From positions 124,001 to 188,000 of the forward strand of contig NZ_JSZO01000013.1 of assembly GCF_000801955.1 (NCBI RefSeq): DNA of 64,000 bases, written 5' to 3'. Under the pieces are notes generated by a model, which worked only from the letters and a program-made list of their open reading frames with translations, did not search any database and was not told the DNA's origin. The position numbers were made by a program, and so were the translations under genes. The DNA comes from Ralstonia sp. A12. GTDB lineage: Bacteria; Pseudomonadota; Gammaproteobacteria; Burkholderiales; Burkholderiaceae. Positions 16,233-24,733 of this stretch are shown piece by piece; the first letter of the stretch is position 1; each line of letters opens with the position of its first letter.

Positions 16233-16664
16233 CTACGCGTGCGGTCCCTCGCCAAAGATGCATGCCCAGCCGCGCTTTGTATCCATGTATTCACGTACGA
16301 GCGCGATCCGCTCACCCTCCAGCACGAAGACGAAGCAATACGCGTTGTCGTAGTGCCGGCCATTCGCCAGTGTCGCCTGCATGCGTTCTTCCACGATCAC
16401 CGTCTGACCGTCCGCGTGGATGCCGAGGAATTCCACCGAGACATCGGCGATGAAAAGCTTCGGAAACTCAACGGTGAGGAAATGGATGATGGCGTCGCGC
16501 CCGATCATGTGATGCGTGTAATCGAGCGCGACGGCTGTGGCGTTGCCTTCGGGAGCAAGCCATTGCGCGTCCGGCGCGAAGCAGGCGGCGATGCGTGCAG
16601 GATCGCGCGAGGCGAATGCACGCCATGCATCCGCGACGATGTCTTTGCTGGTTCGGCTTGTCAT
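16233..16664 (-). CDS. SnoaL/NTF2-like protein
   Basis: A protein of 143 residues with the layout of a SnoaL-like polyketide-cyclase/ketosteroid-isomerase fold: N-terminal helix SKDIVADAWRAFASRDPARI, then CFAPDAQWLAPEGN, IGRDAIIHFLTVEFPKLF and a four-stranded C-terminal part (GQTVIVEERMQATLANGRHY, NAYCFVFVLEGERIALVREY). Such proteins are small cone-shaped enzymes or binding proteins; the substrate cannot be read from the sequence. No signal peptide. It is a single gene, first on the chromosomal side of the island. Confidence 0.75.
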   Translation of the reverse strand: MTSRTSKDIVADAWRAFASRDPARIAACFAPDAQWLAPEGNATAVALDYTHHMIGRDAIIHFLTVEFPKLFIADVSVEFLGIHADGQTVIVEERMQATLANGRHYDNAYCFVFVLEGERIALVREYMDTKRGWACIFGEGPHA

Positions 16665-16776
16665 GTGAGGCGCGAGGGGCGGAATCTACGCGGATCGTAG
16701 TGCCCGCAAACCTCGTCAACGCGCCAGTTTCGGACCACTCCCTTGGTCGCCTGCGTGCTTCACCTTCGCGCCAGGT

Positions 16777-17106
16777 TCAACCCCGTCGAACCCAGATCAC
16801 CTTGCCGTTCTGGATGCCCAGATTGCGGCGCTCTTCGCGGTAGTCCATGGTGCCGGGCAGGGCCTTGCCGTCCCGTTCGCTGATGCGCCACAGGCAGCCG
16901 TTCAGCAGCGCCGTGGCGTCTTGTTCGGATTTGCCGATCAGCGTGTCATCGGGCGCGGAGGCGGCTTTGCATGTGCTGGCCGGTTGCGTGTGTTCAGCCA
17001 TGGGCGCTTCGCCTGCGTTCTTGGTTTGTCCTGTGCCAGCCGTCGAGCAGCCAGCCATGCCTGCGATTGCGGCAACCGTGGTGAGCATCGTTGCTAAGCG
17101 CGTCAT
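16777..17106 (-). CDS. Small lipoprotein with I78-like (peptidase inhibitor) domain
   Basis: A protein of 109 residues. MTRLATMLTTVAAIAGMAGC is a lipoprotein signal with Cys20. After a linker, the domain CKAASAPDDTLIGKSEQ...TMDYREERRNLGIQNGKVIWV resembles peptidase inhibitor family I78 (conserved LIGK, MDYR-x-x-R-x-N and a terminal V-x-R-G). The I78 fold is known from a fungal subtilisin inhibitor; in bacteria most members are untested. Probably anchored in the periplasm, where it could protect against proteases. The family call is moderately sure, the role is inferred. Confidence 0.65.
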   Translation of the reverse strand: MTRLATMLTTVAAIAGMAGCSTAGTGQTKNAGEAPMAEHTQPASTCKAASAPDDTLIGKSEQDATALLNGCLWRISERDGKALPGTMDYREERRNLGIQNGKVIWVRRG

Positions 17107-17767
17107 ACAACCTCTCGTTTGTGTTGGATGTGATGTGCGGCCGAGTGCGGTGTGCGGGCAGCACGGTGCGCTCGGGTGCGTGGCGGTAGTGTATCCACAC
17201 GGTCAGTTAAGCAGACGCGGCGGCGGGGTACGACTGCCTGTCGCGTGTGGTCTACGCATGATGAATAGGCGTGAGATTCGTGTGGTTGTTGCTGTACTGG
17301 AGGGCAGTATTTTTGGGTGAGGCCTCGCGGCCCGCAAACGGCGTCAGTAGGCCAATCCCGCACCGGCCTTCGGATGGCGGGTCATGTCCTTGTTGCTGCT
17401 GCACAAAGCGCCTTCCATCCCCTCCAAAAAACGCTTGCCGAGCTCAAGAACACTTTGTTACTCTGCGCCCCGTCATCACTACGGAGATGTTCTCCATGGA
17501 CAGTTGTTCTAGTCGATCTTCGATCGCACTCTGAACGGCTAGACAGTCTCGGCGCTGAGTTTCGCTTGGCGCCCATCCACTGCCTAGCCGCTTTGCACGG
17601 CGGGTAGTGGCACTTGTGCGGGTTCTCCGTACAAGCCCATTCCCACAATTCGATTGTTTTACCGACACGGCCATGTGGCTGCGTGCGCGCTTGCGTGCGT
17701 GGTTTCCTGGGAGGACCGTGGTCGGCTCATGCCTACGTTCGTCATAGAAACGAACGGGGGAGGTCTC
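17107..17767 (+). other. Long leader region upstream of the porin gene
   Basis: About 660 bases without a normal gene. The first 150 bases should hold the promoter of the divergent lipoprotein gene. The part from about 17480 holds a leader ORF and hairpin like those in front of the Nramp gene. I see no match that I trust to a named riboswitch. Confidence 0.5.
17481..17590 (+). promoter_or_regulatory. Candidate leader-peptide/attenuator element, copy 1 (porin)
   Basis: A 12-residue ORF at 17496-17534 (MDSCSSRSSIAL) is preceded by acggag and followed directly by a stem cggctag (17536-17542) / ctagccg (17584-17590). The second element, before the Nramp-type gene, has the same order: ctacggag, ATGGACAGT, agtcga, stop, stem. 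Downstream both contain gattgttt and ccatgtggc. Two copies in front of two metal-transport-type genes suggest a shared mRNA-level control, perhaps by translation of the leader. Confidence 0.45.
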
Positions 17768-19219
17768 ATGCTGTTTCTCTCGATGCTGCAATACGTTTGG
17801 GTTGCGGTGCGTCCGCTTGTTCTGGTGCGTGCCGCCGCACTGCGCCCCCTCCGTCGTCCGGCCTTGCTGGCCGCGATGACCTCGTTCTCAGTTTTCACCC
17901 ACGCGGCTCAAGCGCAAGAAGCCCCGGCTTCGGCGCCGGCCGCAGATGCGTTGCCGATCGCTGGCGGCGAACTGGATGATCGCTTTGGCTTCCACGGCCA
18001 ATCCACCTGGGTTTGGCAAGCCAAGCCCGCATTCAACTCGCCATACAGCGGCGACAACAGCCTGACCGGAGGCCGCGCGATCAGCTACTCCTTCAGCACC
18101 ACGCTGGATCTGGGCATGCGGTTGTGGAAGGGGGCGGAGTTCCACTTCAATCCGGAAGTGATCATGGGTAAGGCGTTCTCGGACCTGCATGGCCTGGGCG
18201 GCCCAACCAACGGGGAGCTGGCCAAGGTGACGGGCACCGACCCGACGCTCTACCGCGCTCGCGCTTTCCTGCGCCAGACGTGGGGTTTAGGCGGTGATAC
18301 CGAAAAGATCGATGCCGACTTCAACCAGTTTGCCGACGTGGTCGACAAGCGCCGTGTGGTGCTGACGGTGGGCAACATGCCGGTGCTCGATATCTTCGAC
18401 GCGGTGGAGTACGCGCATGATCCGCGCACGCAATTCTTGAACTGGTCGTTCATGGCGAGCCCGTCATTCGACTACCCCGCCGATGCACGTGGCTACAACT
18501 GGGGGATCGCGCTGGAATACATCGACAGCGAACTCGGCTGGGCCGCGCGCGCCGGTCGCTTCCTGCAGCCGATCGAGTCGAACGGGTTGGCACTGGATAC
18601 CGCCTTCATGCAGCACTATGGTGACATGGTGGAACTGGAAAAGAGCTACACGCTGTTCGGCCAGGACGGCAAGGTGCGCCTGATGGGTTGGCGTAACAAG
18701 ACGCGCATGGGCCGCTTTGATGATGCGATGGCACTCGGCCAGGCCACGGGCAGCGCGCCGGACCTGAGCCTGGTGCGCAAGGAACACGCGAAGGTGGGTG
18801 TGGGCCTGTCGTTCGAGCAGAAGGTGGGCGAGAACCTGGGCTTGTTCACTCGCCTGAACTGGTCGGATGACAGGACCGAGACGTATGCCTTTACTGAAGT
18901 GGGGCGCAACGTGTCGTTCGGCGGTTTGCTCAAGGGCACGTCGTGGGGGCGTCCCAATGATGTGCTGGGTGCGGCCTTCTCACTCAACATGTTGGGTTCG
19001 GATCACCGTGCCTACCTGGCGGCCGGCGGCAGTGGTGCGTTCCTGGGCGATGGCGCGTTGAACTATGGCCACGAGCGCGTACTCGAAGTGTTTTACAGCT
19101 TTCAACCGGTCAAGGGCATCATGCTCAGCCCCGATTTTCAGTTGATCCAGAACCCCGGCTACAACCGGGACCGCGGGCCCGCCAAGTTCTTTGGCCTGCG
19201 CGCTCACGCCGAGTTCTGA
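17768..19219 (+). CDS. OprB-like outer-membrane porin
   Basis: A protein of 483 residues from the ATG at 17768, chosen because gggggaggt lies 5 bases upstream. An N-terminal region with a long signal (RPALLAAMTSFSVFTHAAQA) is followed by LDDRFGFHGQSTWVWQAKPAF, the typical opening of carbohydrate-selective OprB-family porins. Alternating amphipathic strands run to the C-terminal aromatic end FFGLRAHAEF needed for barrel insertion. OprB members pass sugars, but some porins in this superfamily sit with manganese transporters. The next transporter gene is Nramp-related and shares a leader element, so divalent-metal entry is a reasonable inference. Expected location: outer membrane. Confidence 0.85.
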   Translation: MLFLSMLQYVWVAVRPLVLVRAAALRPLRRPALLAAMTSFSVFTHAAQAQEAPASAPAADALPIAGGELDDRFGFHGQSTWVWQAKPAFNSPYSGDNSLTGGRAISYSFSTTLDLGMRLWKGAEFHFNPEVIMGKAFSDLHGLGGPTNGELAKVTGTDPTLYRARAFLRQTWGLGGDTEKIDADFNQFADVVDKRRVVLTVGNMPVLDIFDAVEYAHDPRTQFLNWSFMASPSFDYPADARGYNWGIALEYIDSELGWAARAGRFLQPIESNGLALDTAFMQHYGDMVELEKSYTLFGQDGKVRLMGWRNKTRMGRFDDAMALGQATGSAPDLSLVRKEHAKVGVGLSFEQKVGENLGLFTRLNWSDDRTETYAFTEVGRNVSFGGLLKGTSWGRPNDVLGAAFSLNMLGSDHRAYLAAGGSGAFLGDGALNYGHERVLEVFYSFQPVKGIMLSPDFQLIQNPGYNRDRGPAKFFGLRAHAEF

Positions 19220-19225
19220 AACCTA

Positions 19226-19322
19226 CGGAGGACCCATATGGACAGTCCGAGTCGACCTTACCCGACATCTTCATCCCACTAGGCAAGTCCGCCGCGCGGT
19301 TGTTCCCTGCTGCTGACTTGCC
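19226..19322 (+). promoter_or_regulatory. Candidate leader-peptide/attenuator element, copy 2 (Nramp gene)
   Basis: A 14-residue ORF at 19238-19282 (MDSPSRPYPTSSSH) with a strong site acggagg 8 bases ahead is followed at once by the stem ggcaagtc (19282-19289) / gacttgcc (19315-19322). Proline codons at positions 4, 7 and 9 recall the proline-rich mgtL leader of Salmonella mgtA, in which ribosome stalling reports magnesium and proline status. That parallel is an inference. More GC-rich pairing (caaggcagcgg onward) fills the next 100 bases. Confidence 0.5.
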
Positions 19323-19447
19323 GCCCAGGCAAGGCAGCGGTGTCTGCATCGCTCCTTGATTGTTTGAATCCGCCGCCCGGGGTACGACCCGTGCGCGGCG
19401 ATTGCCGCATGCCGTGCACAGTCGTGCCCATGTGGCGAGGAGTCGTC

Positions 19448-19654
19448 ATGCGCAAATTCAACATTCCCGCCCGTCGTTTCTCGGCCATCGCACTGCCGTT
19501 CAGCTCGCCGTTCGTACAGGCCCGTGCCGGTGCGCCGGAGCGTGCCAACGCTGTATCGGCCACGTCCAACCGCCGTGCCGACGACGGCGGCCAAGCGCTC
19601 TCCAACCATGGCTACGCTGCCGCCGCCATCCGGCTGTCGCGCACGTACTGGTAA
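19448..19654 (+). CDS. Small protein of unknown function (68 residues)
   Basis: Starts at an ATG with gaggag 5 bases upstream and ends 32 bases before the Nramp-type gene. The sequence begins MRKFNIPARRFSAIALPF, basic then weakly hydrophobic (like a poor signal peptide, FVQARA), then a hydrophilic tail (ERANAVSATSNRRADDGG). I recognise no family. Good ribosome site and codon use suggest it is translated. It could be a small exported protein or only part of the regulated leader. Confidence 0.45.
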   Translation: MRKFNIPARRFSAIALPFSSPFVQARAGAPERANAVSATSNRRADDGGQALSNHGYAAAAIRLSRTYW

Positions 19655-19686
19655 TCCAATCATCCAATAACAAATCGGAGGTCGAC

Positions 19687-21330
19687 ATGACCCAATTTGC
19701 TTCGGGCATCGACGCACCACCACGTCATGCCGCACTCGACGACGCGCACGTCGGTGACATCCGCGGTGCGCTCGGCACCATCGCGCATCACGATACCGGC
19801 GCACGCGATGGCTGGCGTGCACGCTTGCGTACGCTGCTGGCCATCCTCGGGCCCGGCCTGATCGTGATGGTCGGCGACAACGACGCCGGCGCGTTCGGCA
19901 CGTACACGCAGGCCGGGCAGAACTACGGCACCACGCTGTTGTGGACGCTGATGCTGCTCATTCCCGTGCTGTACGTGAACCAGGAGATGGTGTTGCGTCT
20001 GGGCGCCGTCACGCGCGTCGGCCATGCGCGGTTGATCTTTGCGCGCTTCGGCAAGTTCTGGGGCAGCTTCTCCGTGATCGACCTGTTCCTCGTCAACGCG
20101 TTGACACTGGTGACGGAGTTCATTGGCATCAGCCTTGCGCTGGAGTACCTCGGCATTCCACGCCATTGGGGTGTGTGTGCAGCGGCGGCGTTGGTGATGT
20201 TGGCAGCGTCCACGGGCGACTTCCGCCGGTTCGAGCGCTTCGCGCTTGCACTGGTGGCCGGCAGTCTTACGCTCATTCCCATCTTCTTGATGGTGCATCC
20301 GCCGATGGGGCAGGTGGCACGCGACTTCTTCGTGCCTGCTCTACCGGCCGGTGCACCGTTGGCGGAGGTGATGCTGTTGATCATTGCCATTGTCGGGACG
20401 ACTGTGGCGCCGTGGCAGTTGTTCTTCCAGCAGAGCTACGTGATCGACAAGCGCATCACCGCGCGCTTCATCCGCTATGAGCGTGCGGACCTGTGGCTGG
20501 GCATCGTGCTCGTGATTGCCGGTGCGGTGGCGATGATCGCCTTCAGTGCGCAGGCCTTCCACGGTACACCCGAGTTCGGCAACTACACCGACGCACTGGG
20601 CACGGCGAAAGGGCTGGAGGCGCATTCGGGCCGCTGGGCTGGCGTGCTGTTTGCGATTGCGCTGCTGGACGCCAGCATCATCGGCGCGTGCGCAGTGTCG
20701 CTGTCGACCGCATATGCGATTGGCGATGTGTTTGCCGTGCGGCACTCGCTGCATCGCAAGCCGACCGAGGCCAAGGGCTTCTACGCGGTGTACTTCGGTT
20801 TGACGCTGCTGGCCGCCGGCCTGGTGCTAACACCGGGTGTGCCGCTCGGTCTGCTGACCAACGCGGTGCAATCGCTGGCCGGTGTGCTGCTGCCGAGCGC
20901 GACCGTGTTCCTGCTGCTGTTGTGCAACGACAAGGCCGTGCTGGGCCCGTGGACGAACGGCCGTGCGATGAACATCTTCACTGGCGGCGTGGTGGCGGTG
21001 CTGGTGATGCTGTCGGTCATCCTGACGGCGGCGGTGCTGTTCCCCGGCATCGGCGAGTTCGAGATCGGTGCGATCCTGATCGGCGGTTCAATCATCGCGG
21101 TGGTGATGTCGCTGGTGCTGTGGCGCATCGAGCGCCGCAAGCACCGGCCGCATCATCCGCAACGCGTGAGCGTGCTGGACCGCGACCACTGGACCATGCC
21201 GCCGCTGGAGCAACTCACGCCGGCACGCTGGACGCCGCTCAAGCGCACGTGGATGTTCGTGCTGCGCGGCTACCTCGTGGTGGCGGCAGGGCTGGTGCTG
21301 GTACGCATTGCCGGGCTGCTGACCCAATGA
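19687..21330 (+). CDS. Nramp-related divalent metal transporter lacking the DPGN motif
   Basis: A protein of 547 residues; start fixed by cggaggtcgac before the ATG. About eleven hydrophobic segments follow a 45-residue soluble N-terminus. The first has LGPGLIVMVGDNDAGAFGTY, at the place where classical MntH/Nramp proteins have DPGN. The TM6 region reads IVGTTVAPWQLFFQQ (about 235-249) rather than the methionine-containing MPH motif that gives manganese/iron selectivity. These changes are typical of Nramp-related magnesium transporters (NRMT), so Mg2+ or a broad divalent specificity is more likely than Mn2+; this is inference. A porin gene with a like leader is upstream and a terminator follows. 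Confidence 0.85.
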   Translation: MTQFASGIDAPPRHAALDDAHVGDIRGALGTIAHHDTGARDGWRARLRTLLAILGPGLIVMVGDNDAGAFGTYTQAGQNYGTTLLWTLMLLIPVLYVNQEMVLRLGAVTRVGHARLIFARFGKFWGSFSVIDLFLVNALTLVTEFIGISLALEYLGIPRHWGVCAAAALVMLAASTGDFRRFERFALALVAGSLTLIPIFLMVHPPMGQVARDFFVPALPAGAPLAEVMLLIIAIVGTTVAPWQLFFQQSYVIDKRITARFIRYERADLWLGIVLVIAGAVAMIAFSAQAFHGTPEFGNYTDALGTAKGLEAHSGRWAGVLFAIALLDASIIGACAVSLSTAYAIGDVFAVRHSLHRKPTEAKGFYAVYFGLTLLAAGLVLTPGVPLGLLTNAVQSLAGVLLPSATVFLLLLCNDKAVLGPWTNGRAMNIFTGGVVAVLVMLSVILTAAVLFPGIGEFEIGAILIGGSIIAVVMSLVLWRIERRKHRPHHPQRVSVLDRDHWTMPPLEQLTPARWTPLKRTWMFVLRGYLVVAAGLVLVRIAGLLTQ

Positions 21331-21341
21331 CGCAGTAAAGC

Positions 21342-21372
21342 AAACGGGCCACACATAGTGGCCCGTTGTTCT
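21342..21372 (+). terminator. Rho-independent terminator between Nramp-type and receptor genes
   Basis: Stem aacgggccac / gtggcccgtt with loop acata, then gttcttt. The genes on both sides converge here, and the hairpin can serve both. Confidence 0.85.
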
Positions 21373-21391
21373 TTGGCGATGGTGATGCGCG

Positions 21392-23782
21392 TTACCAGGC
21401 GTACTTTGCCGTTGCCAGCACCGTGCGTCCGTTGTTGTAGATGCAGCGCGTGGCGTCGTAGCAGCCGGAGATGACCTCGCGATTGCCGAGGTTCGTGCCG
21501 TTGAGTGCAAAGCGCCAGTGGCCGACGTTGTAGAAGATCGACGCATCAAACAGCGTGTAGCCCGGCACCTTGAGGGAGTTGTCGGGCGCGCCGGCGGTCG
21601 GGCTGGTATAGCGCACGCCGGCGCCAATGCCCACGCCCTGCAGTACCCCCGAGCGGATACGGTAGTCCGTCCATAGCGATGCCATCTGACGCGGAATCGG
21701 AATCGCGATCGGCCACTTGTTGAGCGTAACGTCATTCGCCTTGGTGTTGCGTACATCCTGGTACGTGTAGCTGGCAATCACGTTCCAGCCCGGCAGCAGT
21801 TGCGTCGTGCCTTCCAGCTCGATGCCTTGCGAGCGGATCTCGCCGGATTGTGCGCTGTGCATACCGGTCGGATCGTTCAAGTCAGGCGTCAGCACGTTGG
21901 TCTGGTGGATCTGGAACACCGCCGCCGTGATCGATGTCTTGCTGGTCGGCGCAAATTTGATACCCGCCTCGACCTGCTTGCCCTTGGTCGGCTTGAACGG
22001 CTGGTTGCTGCGGTCGGTGCCGATGGTCGGGTTGAACGATGTCGAATAGCTCATGTACGGCGATAGCCCGTACGGCCCCAGATACACCACGCCCACGCGG
22101 CCCGTGAAGGCGGAATCTCGCTGGCTGGTGTTGGTGCCGGCGAGCAGGTCATCGGTGCGCAGGTCGCTCCAGTCATGGTGGCCACCGAGCGTGAACACCC
22201 AGCGCTCGCCCAGCTTGATCTGATCCTGAAGATACACGCCCAACTGCGTCTGCTTCTGATGGATGTCCTGCGGCGATGCCCCTGAGCCGTTGAAGATCGA
22301 CCAGTCGAACGGCGCATGCACCGGGTTGTACAGATCCAGCGACGAGGTGAGGGCGTAGGTCTCCGGGTCCTTGGTGGTCTGGCGCTGATAGTCCACACCG
22401 GCCAGGAAGGTATGCCGTGCGATGCCCGTGGCGAACTTCGCCTGCACCTGCGTATCGACATCGAATCGCCCGTAGCTCGGCCGTGCGATGCCGGCGTAGC
22501 GCCACATCATGCGCTGCGTCGGGTCGCTCGGGTCCAGGCCCACGCCGTAGGTCATGCGGTCGTCCAGCTTCAGGTGCATGTAGCGCGTGTTCTGGCGCAC
22601 CGTCCACGTGTCGTTGAGCTTGTGCTCGAACTGATAGCCGAGCGAGTACTGCGTCTTCTCATACGCATCGAAGTCCGGCGAACCGGTGAACAACGTGGCC
22701 GGAATCTTGCCGTTCGGGTTCGGCAGGATGGTGCCACTGGCAGGCAGGAAGTTGTCGGAGGAGTTGGTCTTGTCGCGCAGATAGGTCGCCAGCAGCGTGA
22801 GCGTGGTATCAGCCGACGGCTTCCACGTGAGCGAGGGCGCCACCATCAGCCGCTGATCCTTGAAGGGGCCGAAGGGCAGGTTGCCGTCGCGCGCAACGGC
22901 CGTCAGGCGATACGACAGCTTGCCGTCGGCATCGAGCGCGCCGGCAAAGTCACCAGCCACCTGCTTGCGCGCGTGGCTGCCGTATTGCACTTCAATTTCG
23001 CGGATCGGCTCGGTGGTCGGCTGCTTGGTGACGACGTTGACGGTACCGCCCGGATCGCCCTGGCCATACAGCACGGATGACGGCCCGCGCAGCAATTCGA
23101 CGCGCTCGATCTGCCACGGGTCGACGCGCCAGCTTGCCAGGTTGATGGTGTTGGGCAACTGCAGGCCGTCGAGGTAGGTGGCTGGCACGAAACCGCGCAC
23201 CGCGGTGTACCAGTCCGAGCGCGTGCCCGCGCCGTACGACGACACCGACGCCGAATAGCGCAGCGCCTCGTTCACGCTCTGCGCGCCCTGGGCCTCGAAG
23301 CGGTCGCGCGAGACCACGCTGATCGACTGCGGAATCTCTGAGAGCGGCACGTCCGTCTTGGTGCCGGTGGCGCTGCGCTGGGCGATGTAGCCGCGCACCG
23401 GACCCGTGGCCGATTCCTGCTGCGCACTGGCGGTCGCCACCGTGGCAGGCAGCGTGACCTGCGCGCTGCCGCCAGTCGGCTCAATCGTGAACGTGTTGCT
23501 GCCTTGTTTGCGCGCCACCAGCCCGGACTGTGCGAGCAGCCGGTCGAGTGCGTCTTCCACGCTCATCTGGCCCTGCACGCGCGGGGCCGTTTTGCCCGCC
23601 GTCAGCGAGCTGGCGAAGACAAGCTGTGCGCCCGCCTGCCGTGCCAGTGCATTGAGCGCAGCGTCGAGCGGCTCGGCGGGAATGTCGATGCTCAGGCGAG
23701 TTTGCGCGAAGGCGGCGCCGGCAAGCAGCGTGGCCGCGGCCAGCGCGATCAGGCGCGGCACGCGTCGTTGTGTGCGAATCAC
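21392..23782 (-). CDS. TonB-dependent ferric-siderophore receptor with STN signalling domain
   Basis: A protein of 796 residues beginning at a GTG (23782) with ggggag 7 bases upstream. Signal LIALAAATLLAGAAFA is followed by an STN domain (about 27-105; LSIDIPAEPLDAALNALARQ, QMSVEDALDRLLAQSG) that signals to FecR. The plug domain follows (about 140-250; IPQSISVVSRDRFEAQGAQ, LLRGPSSVLYGQGDPGGTVN), then a 22-stranded barrel ending TVLATAKYAW with terminal aromatic. Plug and barrel match the FpvA/FoxA-type ferrisiderophore group; the exact siderophore cannot be read. The regulators fecR and fecI lie directly upstream on the same strand. Confidence 0.93.
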   Translation of the reverse strand: MIRTQRRVPRLIALAAATLLAGAAFAQTRLSIDIPAEPLDAALNALARQAGAQLVFASSLTAGKTAPRVQGQMSVEDALDRLLAQSGLVARKQGSNTFTIEPTGGSAQVTLPATVATASAQQESATGPVRGYIAQRSATGTKTDVPLSEIPQSISVVSRDRFEAQGAQSVNEALRYSASVSSYGAGTRSDWYTAVRGFVPATYLDGLQLPNTINLASWRVDPWQIERVELLRGPSSVLYGQGDPGGTVNVVTKQPTTEPIREIEVQYGSHARKQVAGDFAGALDADGKLSYRLTAVARDGNLPFGPFKDQRLMVAPSLTWKPSADTTLTLLATYLRDKTNSSDNFLPASGTILPNPNGKIPATLFTGSPDFDAYEKTQYSLGYQFEHKLNDTWTVRQNTRYMHLKLDDRMTYGVGLDPSDPTQRMMWRYAGIARPSYGRFDVDTQVQAKFATGIARHTFLAGVDYQRQTTKDPETYALTSSLDLYNPVHAPFDWSIFNGSGASPQDIHQKQTQLGVYLQDQIKLGERWVFTLGGHHDWSDLRTDDLLAGTNTSQRDSAFTGRVGVVYLGPYGLSPYMSYSTSFNPTIGTDRSNQPFKPTKGKQVEAGIKFAPTSKTSITAAVFQIHQTNVLTPDLNDPTGMHSAQSGEIRSQGIELEGTTQLLPGWNVIASYTYQDVRNTKANDVTLNKWPIAIPIPRQMASLWTDYRIRSGVLQGVGIGAGVRYTSPTAGAPDNSLKVPGYTLFDASIFYNVGHWRFALNGTNLGNREVISGCYDATRCIYNNGRTVLATAKYAW

Positions 23783-23840
23783 TGTGAAGCTCCCCGTGTT
23801 GAATCTGTGGATCTGCGGATCTGTTGGTCTAGGTCACAGG

Positions 23841-23876
23841 GGAGTAGACGAACCGCGCGCCGGGCATCCCTACCTC
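23841..23876 (-). promoter_or_regulatory. Candidate ECF (FecI-type) promoter of the receptor gene
   Basis: Read on the minus strand, gaggtaggga...cgtctactcc gives a GTAGGGAT-like -35 and a CGTCTA -10 about 15 bases apart, 60-90 bases upstream of the receptor start. CGTC is the usual -10 core of iron-starvation ECF sigma factors. Expected user: the FecI-like protein encoded next door. Confidence 0.5.
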
Positions 23877-23890
23877 GGCGTGCGATTTTT

Positions 23891-24733
23891 TTAGCGCGTG
23901 ACGCTGCGGGCGAGGATGCGTACGGTGTCGCCGGCCTCACGGCGCACAGCAACCGGCAGGATGGACGGCAGCAGATCGAGCAGCGCATCAGTGCGCGCGC
24001 TGTCGAATACGCCGGAGATCTGCAGGCGGCCCAGCGCCGGATCGGTCAGCACGGCGGGCGTGGTGCGGTAGCGATTGATGTCGGCCACGGCCTGGGCCAG
24101 CGGCGTGTGGTCAAACATCAGCTTGCCGTCTTTCCAGGCAACGGCGGCGCCGGGGTCGGGCGCGGCACGTACCGTGAGCCTGTTGTTGAACGATTCGGCG
24201 GCCTGGCGGGCCGTCAACAGCACGGCGTCGCCCGAGGCGTTTTCCACGTGTACGCGGCCGCGCAGCACCGTTACTGTTACGCGCGGATCGGCGCGCCGCA
24301 CGTTGAAGGCGGTGCCGACCACACGCACGGTGGTTTCGCCCGCGCGCACCAGGAACGGCCGCCACGTTGAGTGCGCAACGTCGAACAGCGCTTCGCCGTC
24401 GACAAGATGGACTTGGCGTGAACGCAGATGCCATTCCACCTCGGCCACGGTGCGTGTGTTGAGGGTGAGGTCGCTGCCGTCGGGCAACGTCAGGTGCTGG
24501 CGTTCGCCCGCGGCCGTGGCGTAGCGCTGGGTATGCCAGGCAGGGTCGGCCCACAACACCACGCCGAGCAGGGCGATCAGGCCCGCCGCCACCATCGGCG
24601 CGCGCCGACGGGGCGCCCGCGCCGGCAATTCCGGCATGGCAAAGCGCGCCCGCAGCGTGCAGCGGTGGCGCGCCAGGCTGTCGTCCTCGCGGGAGAAGTC
24701 GTCGGGTGGGTGGGGCATCAAGGGCGTGATCAA
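23891..24733 (-). CDS. fecR: FecR-family anti-sigma regulator
   Basis: A protein of 280 residues: a short cytoplasmic N-terminus, a membrane helix near 48-65 (MVAAGLIALLGVVLWAD), then the periplasmic FecR domain (QHLTLPDGSDLTLNTRTVAEV, VHLVDGEALFDVAHSTWRPF, VRVVGTAFNVRRADPRVTVT) and a C-terminal STN-like part (GKLMFDHTPLAQAVADINRY). It should receive the signal from the receptor's STN domain and control the FecI-like sigma factor. The N-terminal DUF4880 segment seems short or divergent. It overlaps fecI by 4 bases. Confidence 0.9.
   Translation of the reverse strand: MITPLMPHPPDDFSREDDSLARHRCTLRARFAMPELPARAPRRRAPMVAAGLIALLGVVLWADPAWHTQRYATAAGERQHLTLPDGSDLTLNTRTVAEVEWHLRSRQVHLVDGEALFDVAHSTWRPFLVRAGETTVRVVGTAFNVRRADPRVTVTVLRGRVHVENASGDAVLLTARQAAESFNNRLTVRAAPDPGAAVAWKDGKLMFDHTPLAQAVADINRYRTTPAVLTDPALGRLQISGVFDSARTDALLDLLPSILPVAVRREAGDTVRILARSVTR

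Noticed and set aside
17654-17767. Longer porin start upstream of 17768
   Set aside because: The extra residues have no signal-peptide character, and the best ribosome site (gggggaggt) is just before 17768.
17107-19447. M-box or yybP-ykoY riboswitch before the porin and Nramp-type genes
   Set aside because: I could not line up the conserved cores of either class; only the leader ORF and stem are supported.
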